Source: Diabrotica undecimpunctata
Lineage: Eukaryota > Arthropoda > Insecta > Coleoptera > Chrysomelidae
DNA length: 64,000 nucleotides
Assembly: GCF_040954645.1 (NCBI RefSeq)
Contig: NC_092809.1
Span: 127,895,914 to 127,959,913, forward strand
Direction: 5' to 3'
Shown: positions 1 to 11,661 of the stretch, in pieces
Layout of the letters: the number at the start of each line of letters is the position of its first letter
Position numbering within the stretch: the stretch's first letter is position 1
Translations under genes and position numbers: made by a program
Notes under the pieces: model-generated
Seen by the model: the letters and a program-made list of their open reading frames with translations, nothing else
Database searches by the model: none
Told to the model about the DNA's origin: nothing

Positions 1-270
1 AATCAATGGGGACCGTATTTTAAACTTTATGTAGAAATTCAAATAATCTGAGGAGTATATCAAATGTATTTGGATGTATATGGGATACTGGAATAAAAAG
101 TTTGACCATGATGTTGAAGTTAATTCCAGAAAATGTGCATGAAGATAATGGATACTGTATGGAAAACCTCATATGGAAGAAGATATTGGGTAATCAATTA
201 TATAAGTATATGGATTTTGGTGTGGAAAGCAGAAATGGAGTGAGATCAGGTAAAATTATTAATATTAAGT

Positions 271-3027
271 TTATATCAGTACTGAGTATACTGGTGTGTA
301 CTCTAGTTCTAACTGTGCATTTAAAGTTTCAGCTGTGTGATTTTTCAGAGATTTTAATATTTCTAAATGTTCCAGGTTATTGAGTAATAAGCCTTTGTTG
401 CAAGTATGGAGGATTGTGAAATCAGTTTGTGGATCAAAGTTATGGTTTTTATGTCGGATATGTTGGGAGAAGTGTGATTGACCCGATGTTGGCCGTTCTA
501 TATATCTAAGATGTTCTTTTAGTCTAATATTGAAGGATCTGAAGGTTCTACCAATATAGCATGCATTGCAGGTATGGCAGCTCAACTTATACACTCCGCT
601 ATACTCAAGTGAGTTACGTTTATCCTTGTTATTCAAGAAAGTCAATCCTAAATTAGAGGCAGTTTTAAAAGAGATGTTTATGTAGTCATCAAAGATTTTT
701 GCTATTTTATAAGAAAGATCACCTATGTATGTTAAAGATCTGTAAGGTTTTTGTTCCACCATTTCATTAGAATGTTGTGTATATACTTGGTGTTCTAACA
801 TTCTATTAGTCTTTTTATGTAAAATTTTATTCACTAGATTAATGGAATAACCATTATTTATAGCTATTTGTTGAATAATTTTTAATTCTTTATTGAATGA
901 TGTTAAAGTTAATGGTAACGATATTAAACGATTAATGTAACTGTAGAATGCTGCCATTTTGTGTTGAATAGGATGGTGTGAGTCAGCTGGTATAACTGTA
1001 CCAGTATGCGTTGGCTTTCTATAAATATCAAGGATAATCGTGCTATTATTTAATGTTAATGTTAAATCTAAGAAATTTAAGCTATTTGAGTCATCTTGAA
1101 TCTCCAGTGTAAATTTTATGGTGTGGTGTAATTGATTAAGGTAATCTAAGAAAGAGTGTAGATTATCAAGAGAACCACCCCATACAATAAATGTGTCATC
1201 TACGTATCTCGAATAGAACTTGATGTAATTAGTAAAAGGATTGTTATTCAATATTTTGTTAGATTCAAGATCATTCAAAAAGATATCTGCAAGAATTGGG
1301 GATAGAGGGGAACCCATTGCTAGTCCATCTGGTTGCACAAATGTCTCGTTATTGAAATTGAAAAAATTCTGGCTCAGGCAAATATTCAAAAGCTCTGCAT
1401 ATTCAATTATTTGATTAGGAGAGTAATTGTTATTCCACAAGTCCATAGTAATTATACTAATGACTTCTTGTGTTGGGATATTTGTAAATAGATTAGTGAT
1501 ATCTAAGGATATCAGTATGTCACCTGTGGAAAACTTTAATGAAGTTAATTTATTGGCTAAACTTAGATTATTATTAACTATATATTCAAATTTATTATTG
1601 TATAATGTTTTAAGGAATTGATTTAAATATGTTGCTAAGGCAAATGTTGGAGAGTTCGAAAAAGATACTACAGGTCTGATTGGGATGTCTTCGAAAATGT
1701 TTGTTTTATGTATTTTCAATAGCCCATATAATCGGGGAATAATTGATTTGTTTGGTGAAAGTTTCTTTTTGGTGATAGCATCTAGTACTTCATTACTGTC
1801 ATTAATTAAGGTTTTAACTTTATTGGTAAAAGATTTAATATTGACTGCTTTAGTTATGAACTTATTGTCATCAATGAATTTCAATACTTTTTTAGTGTAA
1901 TCAGAGGTATTCAAGACAACTACTGTATTACCTTTATCTGCTTTTGTTATTGTTAGATTATTCTCTGTTATTTTTTGATTAATGGATTTTATGACATGTT
2001 TGAAGTTGTTATTAGATCTGAAAGCAGCTCTGTGGTTATGAGTATTGTTTGATTTTACCATATCTTTTCTAAATAAAACCTTTAGTTTATCCCTGATTTC
2101 TTCTGTGTGGTCATTCGGGACTAATGTTAAGATACTTTCACATTCTGCTCCAAGTAACTCTAGATTTTTTAGGTGTTGTTTTCTAGAATCTAGGGGGGGG
2201 TTAAATTTAAATCCCTTTTGGAGCAAGTTGGTCTCATTGGTTGAAAACACTGTTGTTGAGTAGTTAATGAATGGTGTATAAAAGGGGTGTTGTGCAGAGG
2301 TTGTTGAGTAATCGCCTGGGTCAGAAGAAAAAGATGTATTTGGACTAGGGGTATGATTGGGTGTCTCGTTCAGACTAGAAGTAGAAAAGGAAGAAGAAAA
2401 GTTATTCATTATTTGTTCTGAAAGATTTGAAACATCTATAGAATTATTATAAGAGCTAGGTATATGTGAAGAATTGTGATTAAGATTATTTGATGTTAGG
2501 TCATTATTAGTTTGTGTACTTAAAATTCTATTGTTATTGTGTTGGTTAGTTTTGTACTTTAAATTATTGATTTTTGTACTTGATTTTCTGTACTGTCTCC
2601 TCCTAAGGTAATCCAATGTACCATGCAGATTGCACATCCACTCATCGAATTCCTGTGGGGTCAATTTTATGTGTAAATTGTCATATGTCGCCTTCAGTTG
2701 TAAATCTATGGTGTAAATTGTTTGGTATATTTTCCTAATCTCGTCTCTGATGATGGATCTTCCCAAAATGTTTATCTGTTTTACTGTTGCTGTGGTGAAA
2801 TTGAATTCTCTAAGTCTACCTTTAACGTAGCTAGGTAATAGATTGAACCTAAGACATTGGTTGTTAAAAAATATCTTTGATTTTTGTAGCATTTTTTTGA
2901 TGTTAAGTTCTTTGTACCGGTGTAGCAAAAAAGCTAGTCTAGCATTATTCAAATCATGAATGTGTTGCTTGTGTGAGTCCATTTCAAAAGGTGAAAGAAA
3001 TAATAAGTTAGACTTACTCACAATCAA
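271..3027 (-). CDS. Penelope-like element polyprotein: reverse transcriptase + GIY-YIG endonuclease (intact)
   Basis: An uninterrupted 918-codon ORF. Residues about 1-350 are low-complexity Asn/Ser-rich and include the N-terminal PLE region. The RT domain spans roughly 355-640, with KADKGNTVVV near 362, SLDITNLFTNIP near 507, GSPLSP near 572 and the catalytic YVDD at 608-611. The C-terminal GIY-YIG nuclease starts with GVYKL at about 811, has a Cys-rich linker (CHTCNAC) and YIG at 824-826, a conserved Arg in the following helix (NIRLKEH) and a downstream Glu. This architecture is specific to PLEs, which copy themselves by target-primed reverse transcription with this nuclease. The length fits the family and there are no frameshifts or stops, so the copy may be competent. 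The nearest minus-strand Met (3027) lies about 15 bases from the hammerhead motif upstream. Confidence 0.93.
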   Translation of the reverse strand: MIVSKSNLLFLSPFEMDSHKQHIHDLNNARLAFLLHRYKELNIKKMLQKSKIFFNNQCLRFNLLPSYVKGRLREFNFTTATVKQINILGRSIIRDEIRKIYQTIYTIDLQLKATYDNLHIKLTPQEFDEWMCNLHGTLDYLRRRQYRKSSTKINNLKYKTNQHNNNRILSTQTNNDLTSNNLNHNSSHIPSSYNNSIDVSNLSEQIMNNFSSSFSTSSLNETPNHTPSPNTSFSSDPGDYSTTSAQHPFYTPFINYSTTVFSTNETNLLQKGFKFNPPLDSRKQHLKNLELLGAECESILTLVPNDHTEEIRDKLKVLFRKDMVKSNNTHNHRAAFRSNNNFKHVIKSINQKITENNLTITKADKGNTVVVLNTSDYTKKVLKFIDDNKFITKAVNIKSFTNKVKTLINDSNEVLDAITKKKLSPNKSIIPRLYGLLKIHKTNIFEDIPIRPVVSFSNSPTFALATYLNQFLKTLYNNKFEYIVNNNLSLANKLTSLKFSTGDILISLDITNLFTNIPTQEVISIITMDLWNNNYSPNQIIEYAELLNICLSQNFFNFNNETFVQPDGLAMGSPLSPILADIFLNDLESNKILNNNPFTNYIKFYSRYVDDTFIVWGGSLDNLHSFLDYLNQLHHTIKFTLEIQDDSNSLNFLDLTLTLNNSTIILDIYRKPTHTGTVIPADSHHPIQHKMAAFYSYINRLISLPLTLTSFNKELKIIQQIAINNGYSINLVNKILHKKTNRMLEHQVYTQHSNEMVEQKPYRSLTYIGDLSYKIAKIFDDYINISFKTASNLGLTFLNNKDKRNSLEYSGVYKLSCHTCNACYIGRTFRSFNIRLKEHLRYIERPTSGQSHFSQHIRHKNHNFDPQTDFTILHTCNKGLLLNNLEHLEILKSLKNHTAETLNAQLELEYTPVYSVLI

Positions 3028-3040
3028 TTTAATTTAACTA

Positions 3041-3094
3041 ATCGGACGACCGGTTTCGCTTTCTACAATATGCAAAGCATCTTCAGGTCACGAT
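3041..3094 (-). ncRNA. Hammerhead-ribozyme-like motif, PLE 5' region
   Basis: On the minus strand, CTGAAGA fits the CUGANGA core. It is followed by one extra U, a 5-bp helix II (GCTTT/AAAGC, 11-nt loop) and GAAA. Helix III is ACC/GGT with no loop, so it is self-complementary and would work best as a dimer. Helix I pairs GAC/GTC and then ATCG/CGAT with one bulged U. Type I hammerheads with minimal helix III are known in the pseudo-LTRs of PLEs. It lies just upstream of the RT ORF in the same sense. The extra U after the core is non-canonical, so activity is inferred only. Confidence 0.7.
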
Positions 3095-5261
3095 ACAAAG
3101 TTAAAATGCTGAAAACAATAATCCCATATTAGGGTGTTGTCTAATAAAGATAAAAACATAGGTAGGTGATACAAATTATATAAATTACAGTAATTATGCC
3201 AATATTACATGTCTGTGGTTTTATAAATGAATAAAATAATAATAATAAAATGTTTAAGCAGACAAGGTAAGACCCACAAATTGGTAACATCGTCTATTAA
3301 ACTGTAATGAATCAATAAATAAATGAACAACTAAATAAACATTACTTACATGCCGGTACTCTATTAATTGATGGTTGAAAGAACATGGTTCAAACTATCT
3401 TGGATTGTTGATTGGAGAACTCAGGTTAACTATTGTAATTGTTTAACAGTAAACTGGGAAGTTCTTGAGGAGACAGATTTTATCCAATGAAGTAGAGATA
3501 AGTGGAATGTATTGTTTGTTTTATGAAAGTAATGTTCTATACCATTAATTTATTTAAAGTTATTTAAGTTTATTCTGGAGATATATTTATGAAATATGTG
3601 TTATTTATTGAGATTTTATGTTTTGTTCTGTAAGGTGACAGTTGTAAGACAATGAATAGGAATGGATGTATAGATTGTGTGGGTGTGCAATTGTATAAAC
3701 TTGAAGTTATCAAAATTTCTTTGATAAATTTGTTGCAATAACTGGCAAATTATTGTAAAGTCGAAAGATTTTAAGTTAAAATTAAATTAAGACACTTTTA
3801 CACACACAGAAACACACAGAAAACACTTTAAAAACGGGGGACGAAACAAACATTTAATTAAAAATAAAAGGAGAGGATTTCCAAAGAACTACATTTCTTA
3901 TTAGGAGACAATGAGTTTTTTATGTGCTGTTTATCAGATTTTAGAGGTAAACTTGACAAATGTAGGTTAAAGTGTGACAGTTCTTCTTCTATTTTAAATG
4001 CTGTAAGTTAAGTTATCCAGTTTATGAGACAAGCTGATATTAATAAAATCTAAATTATTTTAATTTTAGATATCAAAGTTATTTGATGTGTTAATATTGG
4101 CATACTTTAACAAACTTTAAATAATTGATTTCAATGTAACAATATAAATAATTGTAATACTTATGCTATGATAACTAACTCAGCTAAGTCAAAGTTACAG
4201 AACAAACTTAAGTGATTATTTGTTAATTAAATTAAAATATGTACATTTGTATTGAAAATGTATAATGTATAACTAAATTACAAACTTTCTTTGAAAATAA
4301 TTATTGGTGTGAGTCATCTGTCATGGTGTGTATAAGTATTTTAAATATTTATTCAAATTCTGATATGTTAATATGGAACTGAAAATAATAAGCAAATAAA
4401 CCATTGTTGATAAAGTTATTTATAAATTAAAGAAAATTAAAGAAATTGACTGAAAATTAAGTATTCTAAGGTTAGTTGGTAATTTTAATATCTGACAGTT
4501 GGGACCGGAAATTGGTTATACCAACAGGTAAAAGGTTCTCTATTTAAACCGGTGTAAAGTAAAATTATTCTTATTTCAATTTTCCAATACCATGAAGAGG
4601 TATCCTCACACCGACACGAACATTGGTGAGTTTGTACAATAATTTCTGTGACACTTTAACAATTTTAAATTTAAAACAGTTTATAGTTAAAATATAATAT
4701 TTCTATTAGAAAATGTAGATTTGCTAATTATTAGGATTAACAAAATTCTATTTAATTAATACTGCCAGTCTGAACGAATTTACCATGTTGTGTTGGGAAC
4801 AATCAAACCACGTGTTAATTTGAAGTTAAATATTTTGTAAAATGAGTGTATTTCGCAACCGGATGGGGTGTAATAATAATTTTGGGTTAAATAAGTTGAG
4901 GTACCATACCAGTTCAATACTGATGTTTTATATAGTTTTAGGAAAATGTAGTTTAAAGTAATATGTTAATGAATCCAGTGAACAAAAACTTAATCAATGG
5001 GGACCGTATTTTAAACTTTATGTAGAAATTCAAATAATCTGAGGAGTATATCAAATGTATTTGGATGTATATGGGATACTGGAATAAAAAGTTTGACCAT
5101 GATGTTGAAGTTAATTCCAGAAAATGTGCATGAAGATAATGGATACTGTATGGAAAACCTCATATGGAAGAAGATATTGGGTAATCAATTATATAAGTAT
5201 ATGGATTTTGGTGTGGAAAGCAGAAATGGAGTGAGATCAGGTAAAATTATTAATATTAAGT

Positions 5262-7400
5262 TTATATCAGTACTGAGTATACTGGTGTGTACTCTAGTTC
5301 TAACTGTGCATTTAAAGTTTCAGCTGTGTGATTTTTCAGAGATTTTAATATTTCTAAATGTTCCAGGTTATTGAGTAATAAGCCTTTGTTGCAAGTATGG
5401 AGGATTGTGAAATCAGTTTGTGGATCAAAGTTATGGTTTTTATGTCGGATATGTTGGGAGAAGTGTGATTGACCCGATGTTGGCCGTTCTATATATCTAA
5501 GATGTTCTTTTAGTCTAATATTGAAGGATCTGAAGGTTCTACCAATATAGCATGCATTGCAGGTATGGCAGCTCAACTTATACACTCCGCTATACTCAAG
5601 TGAGTTACGTTTATCCTTGTTATTCAAGAAAGTCAATCCTAAATTAGAGGCAGTTTTAAAAGAGATGTTTATGTAGTCATCAAAGATTTTTGCTATTTTA
5701 TAAGAAAGATCACCTATGTATGTTAAAGATCTGTAAGGTTTTTGTTCCACCATTTCATTAGAATGTTGTGTATATACTTGGTGTTCTAACATTCTATTAG
5801 TCTTTTTATGTAAAATTTTATTCACTAGATTAATGGAATAACCATTATTTATAGCTATTTGTTGAATAATTTTTAATTCTTTATTGAATGATGTTAAAGT
5901 TAATGGTAACGATATTAAACGATTAATGTAACTGTAGAATGCTGCCATTTTGTGTTGAATAGGATGGTGTGAGTCAGCTGGTATAACTGTACCAGTATGC
6001 GTTGGCTTTCTATAAATATCAAGGATAATCGTGCTATTATTTAATGTTAATGTTAAATCTAAGAAATTTAAGCTATTTGAGTCATCTTGAATCTCCAGTG
6101 TAAATTTTATGGTGTGGTGTAATTGATTAAGGTAATCTAAGAAAGAGTGTAGATTATCAAGAGAACCACCCCATACAATAAATGTGTCATCTACGTATCT
6201 CGAATAGAACTTGATGTAATTAGTAAAAGGATTGTTATTCAATATTTTGTTAGATTCAAGATCATTCAAAAAGATATCTGCAAGAATTGGGGATAGAGGG
6301 GAACCCATTGCTAGTCCATCTGGTTGCACAAATGTCTCGTTATTGAAATTGAAAAAATTCTGGCTCAGGCAAATATTCAAAAGCTCTGCATATTCAATTA
6401 TTTGATTAGGAGAGTAATTGTTATTCCACAAGTCCATAGTAATTATACTAATGACTTCTTGTGTTGGGATATTTGTAAATAGATTAGTGATATCTAAGGA
6501 TATCAGTATGTCACCTGTGGAAAACTTTAATGAAGTTAATTTATTGGCTAAACTTAGATTATTATTAACTATATATTCAAATTTATTATTGTATAATGTT
6601 TTAAGGAATTGATTTAAATATGTTGCTAAGGCAAATGTTGGAGAGTTCGAAAAAGATACTACAGGTCTGATTGGGATGTCTTCGAAAATGTTTGTTTTAT
6701 GTATTTTCAATAGCCCATATAATCGGGGAATAATTGATTTGTTTGGTGAAAGTTTCTTTTTGGTGATAGCATCTAGTACTTCATTACTGTCATTAATTAA
6801 GGTTTTAACTTTATTGGTAAAAGATTTAATATTGACTGCTTTAGTTATGAACTTATTGTCATCAATGAATTTCAATACTTTTTTAGTGTAATCAGAGGTA
6901 TTCAAGACAACTACTGTATTACCTTTATCTGCTTTTGTTATTGTTAGATTATTCTCTGTTATTTTTTGATTAATGGATTTTATGACATGTTTGAAGTTGT
7001 TATTAGATCTGAAAGCAGCTCTGTGGTTATGAGTATTGTTTGATTTTACCATATCTTTTCTAAATAAAACCTTTAGTTTATCCCTGATTTCTTCTGTGTG
7101 GTCATTCGGGACTAATGTTAAGATACTTTCACATTCTGCTCCAAGTAACTCTAGATTTTTTAGGTGTTGTTTTCTAGAATCTAGGGGGGGGTTAAATTTA
7201 AATCCCTTTTGGAGCAAGTTGGTCTCATTGGTTGAAAACACTGTTGTTGAGTAGTTAATGAATGGTGTATAAAAGGGGTGTTGTGCAGAGGTTGTTGAGT
7301 AATCGCCTGGGTCAGAAGAAAAAGATGTATTTGGACTAGGGGTATGATTGGGTGTCTCGTTCAGACTAGAAGTAGAAAAGGAAGAAGAAAAGTTATTCAT
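5262..7400 (-). pseudogene. 5'-truncated second copy of PLE RT/GIY-YIG ORF
   Basis: The 712 codons from Met207 of the full-length protein to the same stop are identical in sequence to the copy at 271-3027, including YVDD and the GIY-YIG residues. The reading frame continues upstream to about 7650 but lacks the first roughly 130 codons, where the unit breaks into the inverted fragment. A 54-bp (18-codon) direct duplication, 7531-7584 and 7585-7638, lies just before the break and is absent from the other copy. The RT and nuclease domains are complete, so a shortened protein could in principle be made, but the normal N-terminus is missing. Confidence 0.88.
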
Positions 7401-7674
7401 TATTTGTTCTGAAAGATTTGAAACATCTATAGAATTATTATAAGAGCTAGGTATATGTGAAGAATTGTGATTAAGATTATTTGATGTTAGGTCATTATTA
7501 GTTTGTGTACTTAAAATTCTATTGTTATTGTGTTGGTTAGTTTTGTACTTTAAATTATTGATTTTTGTACTTGATTTTCTGTACTGTTGGTTAGTTTTGT
7601 ACTTTAAATTATTGATTTTTGTACTTGATTTTCTGTACTGTCTCCTCCTATTGTTTTCAGCATTTTAACTTTGT

Positions 7675-7728
7675 ATCGTGACCTGAAGATGCTTTGCATA
7701 TTGTAGAAAGCGAAACCGGTCGTCCGAT
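7675..7728 (+). ncRNA. Hammerhead-ribozyme-like motif in inverted PLE terminal fragment
   Basis: This is an identical copy of the motif at 3041-3094 in opposite orientation: CTGAAGA core at 7683-7689, helix II GCTTT/AAAGC, GAAA, self-complementary ACCGGT and helix I closing with GTCCGAT. It lies inside the inverted fragment at 7651-7783, which also contains the first codons of the PLE ORF in reverse. Confidence 0.68.
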
Positions 7729-7783
7729 TAGTTAAATTAAATTGATTGTGAGTAAGTCTAACTTATTATTTCTTTCACCTTTT

Positions 7784-8008
7784 GTTTACAATACTTTAAC
7801 GGAACGACAACTATAAACTTCAAAACTGAAAACTACTTTAAAACAGTTTATAACTACTGTTATAAGCTGTTAACAACACCTGTTTATATATTTTTTCTGA
7901 CGTTCCAAACTTCACTAGACATTTCAGGATTGACATCTCGAATATTCTAGACTTCTTCTTTCTCAAGGAACTTGTTTTGTGTCGGATAAATCTTACGGAA
8001 TTTTCGAA
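7784..8008. other. AT-rich flank between PLE array and R4-like LINE
   Basis: No coding similarity or structured repeat is recognised. It ends in an AAT repeat at 8009-8032. Confidence 0.5.
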
Positions 8009-9439
8009 ATAATAATAATAATATCAATAATAACCTGTGGGAGTTTTTTGTCAGTAATTCTATCCAGATACCCAGAGGGTAGCAGGGATACCTGCCGTGG
8101 AACAAAAACTGACACCTGGCAGTAGGTATAAAAAGCACACCCATGATAATGGAGTATAATAATTTATGTTTAGGATCGCTGCCTGGGGATTGCCAGGGCA
8201 CGTCTGGAGCTGGCGCTGGATGTGACAGCATGCGGGACGTCGGTGACAGGGTGTTGAGGAGGCGGGCCACTGTTATACAATTAGCTACAGACCAACAAGA
8301 ACAACTACCACAAGCGAACTAAACAACAACAACAGCTCCACTCGCTGAAGGTGCTGCGCTGGAATATCAGAAAACGCCGGTGCTCACTCAAGCGGGACGA
8401 CCGAGGCAGCTCATGAAGTGGACTGTGTTCATGAATGAAAATATTTTGCGCTTTTATTATAAGGTGGCAAACCTTAGTCAAGAAACGATAGCCTATCGAC
8501 AAAATCTGTATGCCGAATTTTGCAGAGAGTGCCCAGAAACACAAGTAACTGAACAACGAGTAGCAGATCAATAATATATTAAATATCAGAAATATTCTTT
8601 TCCCAGAGACCAGACGCAATACTATCAGAAGCGAAATCAAACGGGAGATTCATAATCAAGAGTTAGTTGGAAATCAAGCCCTTAATGAAATACAAGAGCC
8701 AATTCCTGAGGTCATACAAGAACAAGAAACTCAACCTGATAACACACAGCAGGACAACGAGTTGCGCGATAGCCTAGTTAACGAAATGGCACGCGCCGTA
8801 AAAGAGTTTAATAGAACAAACCCACTTAGCATACCACCTTTACCAAGAGTAAACTCTTGTAAGAAACTAGGTGTGCTGTTACAAATTGTAAACACTGAAG
8901 TCCTGCCCAATTATGTTGTAGAAGCCCATACATTGGAATATATGCACACGCTGATTTACTGTGCAGCAACAGCAACTGCTAATGTTAGACCAGAACACGA
9001 CGGGGTATTTATATCGGAAGGCCAGATAACAGAGTTGCACCTTGGGAAAAACGGCTGCTAACGAAAATTGAATCATTGGTCAAATCACGGAATATGTTCG
9101 AGAAACAACAAGTAAAAAAGTAATCAAAAGAGCTGAAGAAATAATGCTAACCACCGCAAGACACTCACAATATAATTCAGAAAACAACACACAACAGTGA
9201 CTAAGCACATTAAAACAAAAACTTTCCGTTTACTCAGGCCGACTAAGGAGATACAAAATTAATAACCAACGAAACTCCGACAATACGCTTTTTGAAAATG
9301 CCGAGAAGGTGTTCTATCGAAAACTTAATTCTACTGCAGAAAGTGTCAATAAATCTTAACCAAGCCGAGAAGAAATCCATGAGTTTTGGGGAAATCAACC
9401 CAATGTTGGATGGATCTTTTATCCAATCAATCAGGGAAA

Positions 9440-10160
9440 AACTTATTTAATTCCCAAAGATCAAAATAACACCCAAGATCCAACCAAGTACAGCCCAATT
9501 ACTTGTCTTCCAACTCTGTATAAATTGGTCACATCCTGTTTAGCCCGGCGTATCAACCAACACCGTGCTCTAAACAATATCATAGAGCCTCAACAGAAAG
9601 GATGCAATAAGGGTTCCATGGGCTGCAAAGAACAACTTATTATCGACTCTGTCATTTCTAACCAAGCATATAGCAAAAAACGGAATCTCTTTTTTCATCG
9701 ACTACAAGAAATCGTTTGATTCAGTGCCGCATAAATGGCTTATAGATATATTAAAAATACATAAAGTCGATGATAACAAAATGACCTTTTCATAACATAT
9801 AATGTCAGCTTGGAATACAAAAATTCACCTTCAAATACCTGGTGAAAACAATATCGAAACTGATATTGTGAAATATGTAAAATATTGCCATCAACCTGGG
9901 CCTATTTCAAGGAGATTCGTTGAGTCCACTTTGGTTTTGTCTAGCGATGAACCACCTATTAAAGATACTGAACTTAACTTACACAGGTTTTAGCATCAAA
10001 AATAACACTACTGTTGTTGCAAAGCTTAAACATCTATTATATATGGATGATTTAAAACTATTGGCTTTCACTTGGAGCCACCTAGAGTGACAGATGCTAA
10101 AAACAGTAGAAAATTTCTCTGATGATATTAGTATGCACTTCGGTCTTGAAGTGCCGTATC
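9440..10160 (+). pseudogene. Reverse transcriptase of R4-like LINE (frameshifted)
   Basis: Conserved RT blocks occur in sequence but in shifting frames: PITCLPTLYKLVTSC at about 9498, QQKGCNKGSMGCKEQL at about 9590, DYKKSFDSVPHKWLIDIL at about 9702, QGDSLSPLWFCLA at about 9910 and the catalytic YMDDLKLLA at about 10041. The QQKGC..G..GCK block is typical of R4/Dong and related site-specific LINEs. At least two frameshifts (near 9710 and 9905) and several stops break it. Confidence 0.78.
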
Positions 10161-10949
10161 TTAAATATAATCAAAGGAAAGGTTCAGCCCGGCGGATTCC
10201 ATATGTAAAACGGCCAGAACATCGAGGCCATGGGTAAAAATGATATGTATAAATACCTCGGAATAAAGCAAGCGCGGAAGAGTGACCATAAGCAAATGAA
10301 AACTGAGATAACAACTGAGTTTATACGAAGGAAAAAACAGCTGCTTCGTTTACACATTAACAGAAAAATTTGTTTAAGGCACTAAACACCTACATGCATT
10401 TTCCGCGCTTAGCTACTTATTTGGTATTGTTAAGTAGACAAAAACGGATAAAAAAAATCTTCAGCGAAAAGTACGAACACACCTCACAAAAGTACAAAAA
10501 CACCATCCTCGAAGTGCAGTAGAAAGAACAACATTACTGCGGTATTTAGGAGGACGAGGACTTATAGATATAAGTGAGCAACTGGAAAAACAGATTACTA
10601 ATTTAAGAATTTATTTTCAGGTGCAGGCTGAGACATCTACTCTACATCGCGCGATTTGTGTAGTAGATGATACAACACTGATCAAACTGAGGGAATCAGA
10701 AATGCACATAAACCATCTTACTAAGGACAATAAAATGCGCACCTGGATGGGTAAACCTCTGCACGGGCGACATCTTAATGATGTCAGGCAAGACCATGTC
10801 GATAATATAGCGTCGAACTATTGGCTGACATCAGGAAAAATGTTCCCTGAAACAAAAGGTTCACTACTGGCCATTCAGGATCAGGTTATATCAACCAAAA
10901 ATTACCTGAAATATATCGTCAAAGACATTCAGGTCCAAAACGACAAATG

Positions 10950-11537
10950 ACGATATGGATGTCAAGCTCAGGAAACCATCCAACATCTCACCGGGGGCTG
11001 TCAGGAATTTGCTGCAACAAAATATAAGGAACGGCACGACTCAGTAGGAAAGATCCTTCATTAAGAGATAGCTATCAAACTGTGACTTCTTCAAACAAAT
11101 CATCTTCCATATTATCAATACGTTCCTGAGAGTATACTTGAGAATGACAACTATAAGCTATACTGGGACCGCACTGTGCTCACAGATCAAACAGTGGCAC
11201 ATAATAGACCATATCTCATACTATTTAATAAACTAAAGAGACAAACAAAATTAATTGATGTGGCGATACCCAACAACAATAATCTTTGTGTTAAACAGAA
11301 CGAAAATATTTCCAAGTACAGGGATCTTTAAATTCAAATACGAAGACAATGGAGAATGAAAAGTACCCAGATAATACCTATTATTCTCTTTACTACTGGC
11401 GTCATTCCAAAGAACCTCCTAGAAAACATAAGAAAGCTAGGTCTATCATACAGAAAGCTGTACTACTCTCAACGTCCAGATGTGTACGAACATTTTTGGG
11501 AGATACTCCAGTATACCAAGTCAACTAGGGCTCGATA
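10950..11537 (+). pseudogene. Restriction-like endonuclease C-terminus of R4-like LINE
   Basis: The tail shows a Cys/His knuckle remnant (GCQAQETIQHLTGGC at about 10963), then NRPYLILFN and KLIDVAIPNNNNL around 11200-11290, the positions of the PD-(D/E)xK-like nuclease core of R2/R4-type elements. It ends with a helical region (11356-11538) typical of the family's C-terminus. The RPD motif reads RPY, and stops lie near 11060 and 11330, so it is inactive. Confidence 0.65.
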
Positions 11538-11661
11538 ACACGGAAAGAGTCACACCAGAGTTCAATCTATTTATCTAGGATGAGTGAATTTTCCCCTTAG
11601 ACCTCTTAGAGGAAGTGTGAGCCATACGGCTAAATCTGGATAACAATAATAATAATAATAA

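Larger units (their letters stand above)
1..7783 (-). mobile_element. Tandem Penelope-like retroelement array with inverted terminal fragment
   Basis: The sequence starting at base 1 recurs at 4992, giving a head-to-tail period of 4991 bp; every shadow ORF and the shared part of the main ORF are identical between units, so the duplication is recent. Sense is the minus strand. The left unit runs off the window start. The right unit is 5'-truncated at about 7650 and joined to an inverted fragment (7651-7783) that is the reverse complement of about 2987-3119. Tandem partial copies (pseudo-LTRs) and an inverted terminal piece are a known hallmark of Penelope-like elements. Bases 3028-4991 are the non-coding part of the unit: AT-rich, with no ORF over 60 codons. 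Confidence 0.9.
8034..11640 (+). mobile_element. R4/Dong-like non-LTR retrotransposon inserted in a TAA repeat
   Basis: A degraded LINE of about 3.6 kb. It is bounded on the left by AAT/TAA repeats (8009-8032) and on the right by (TAA)n (11641-11661). Dong-type R4 elements are known to insert in TAA repeats, which supports both the family and the boundaries. Coding order: an N-terminal region at 8412-8573 (MKWTVFMNENILRFYY...), RT near 9480-10150, and a restriction-like endonuclease tail near 10950-11540. Many frameshifts and stops rule out activity. Confidence 0.75.

Noticed and set aside
102..383. 93-codon plus-strand ORF, repeated at 5093
   Set aside because: Opposite-strand shadow of the PLE 3' end; present twice only because the PLE is tandem. 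No similarity seen.
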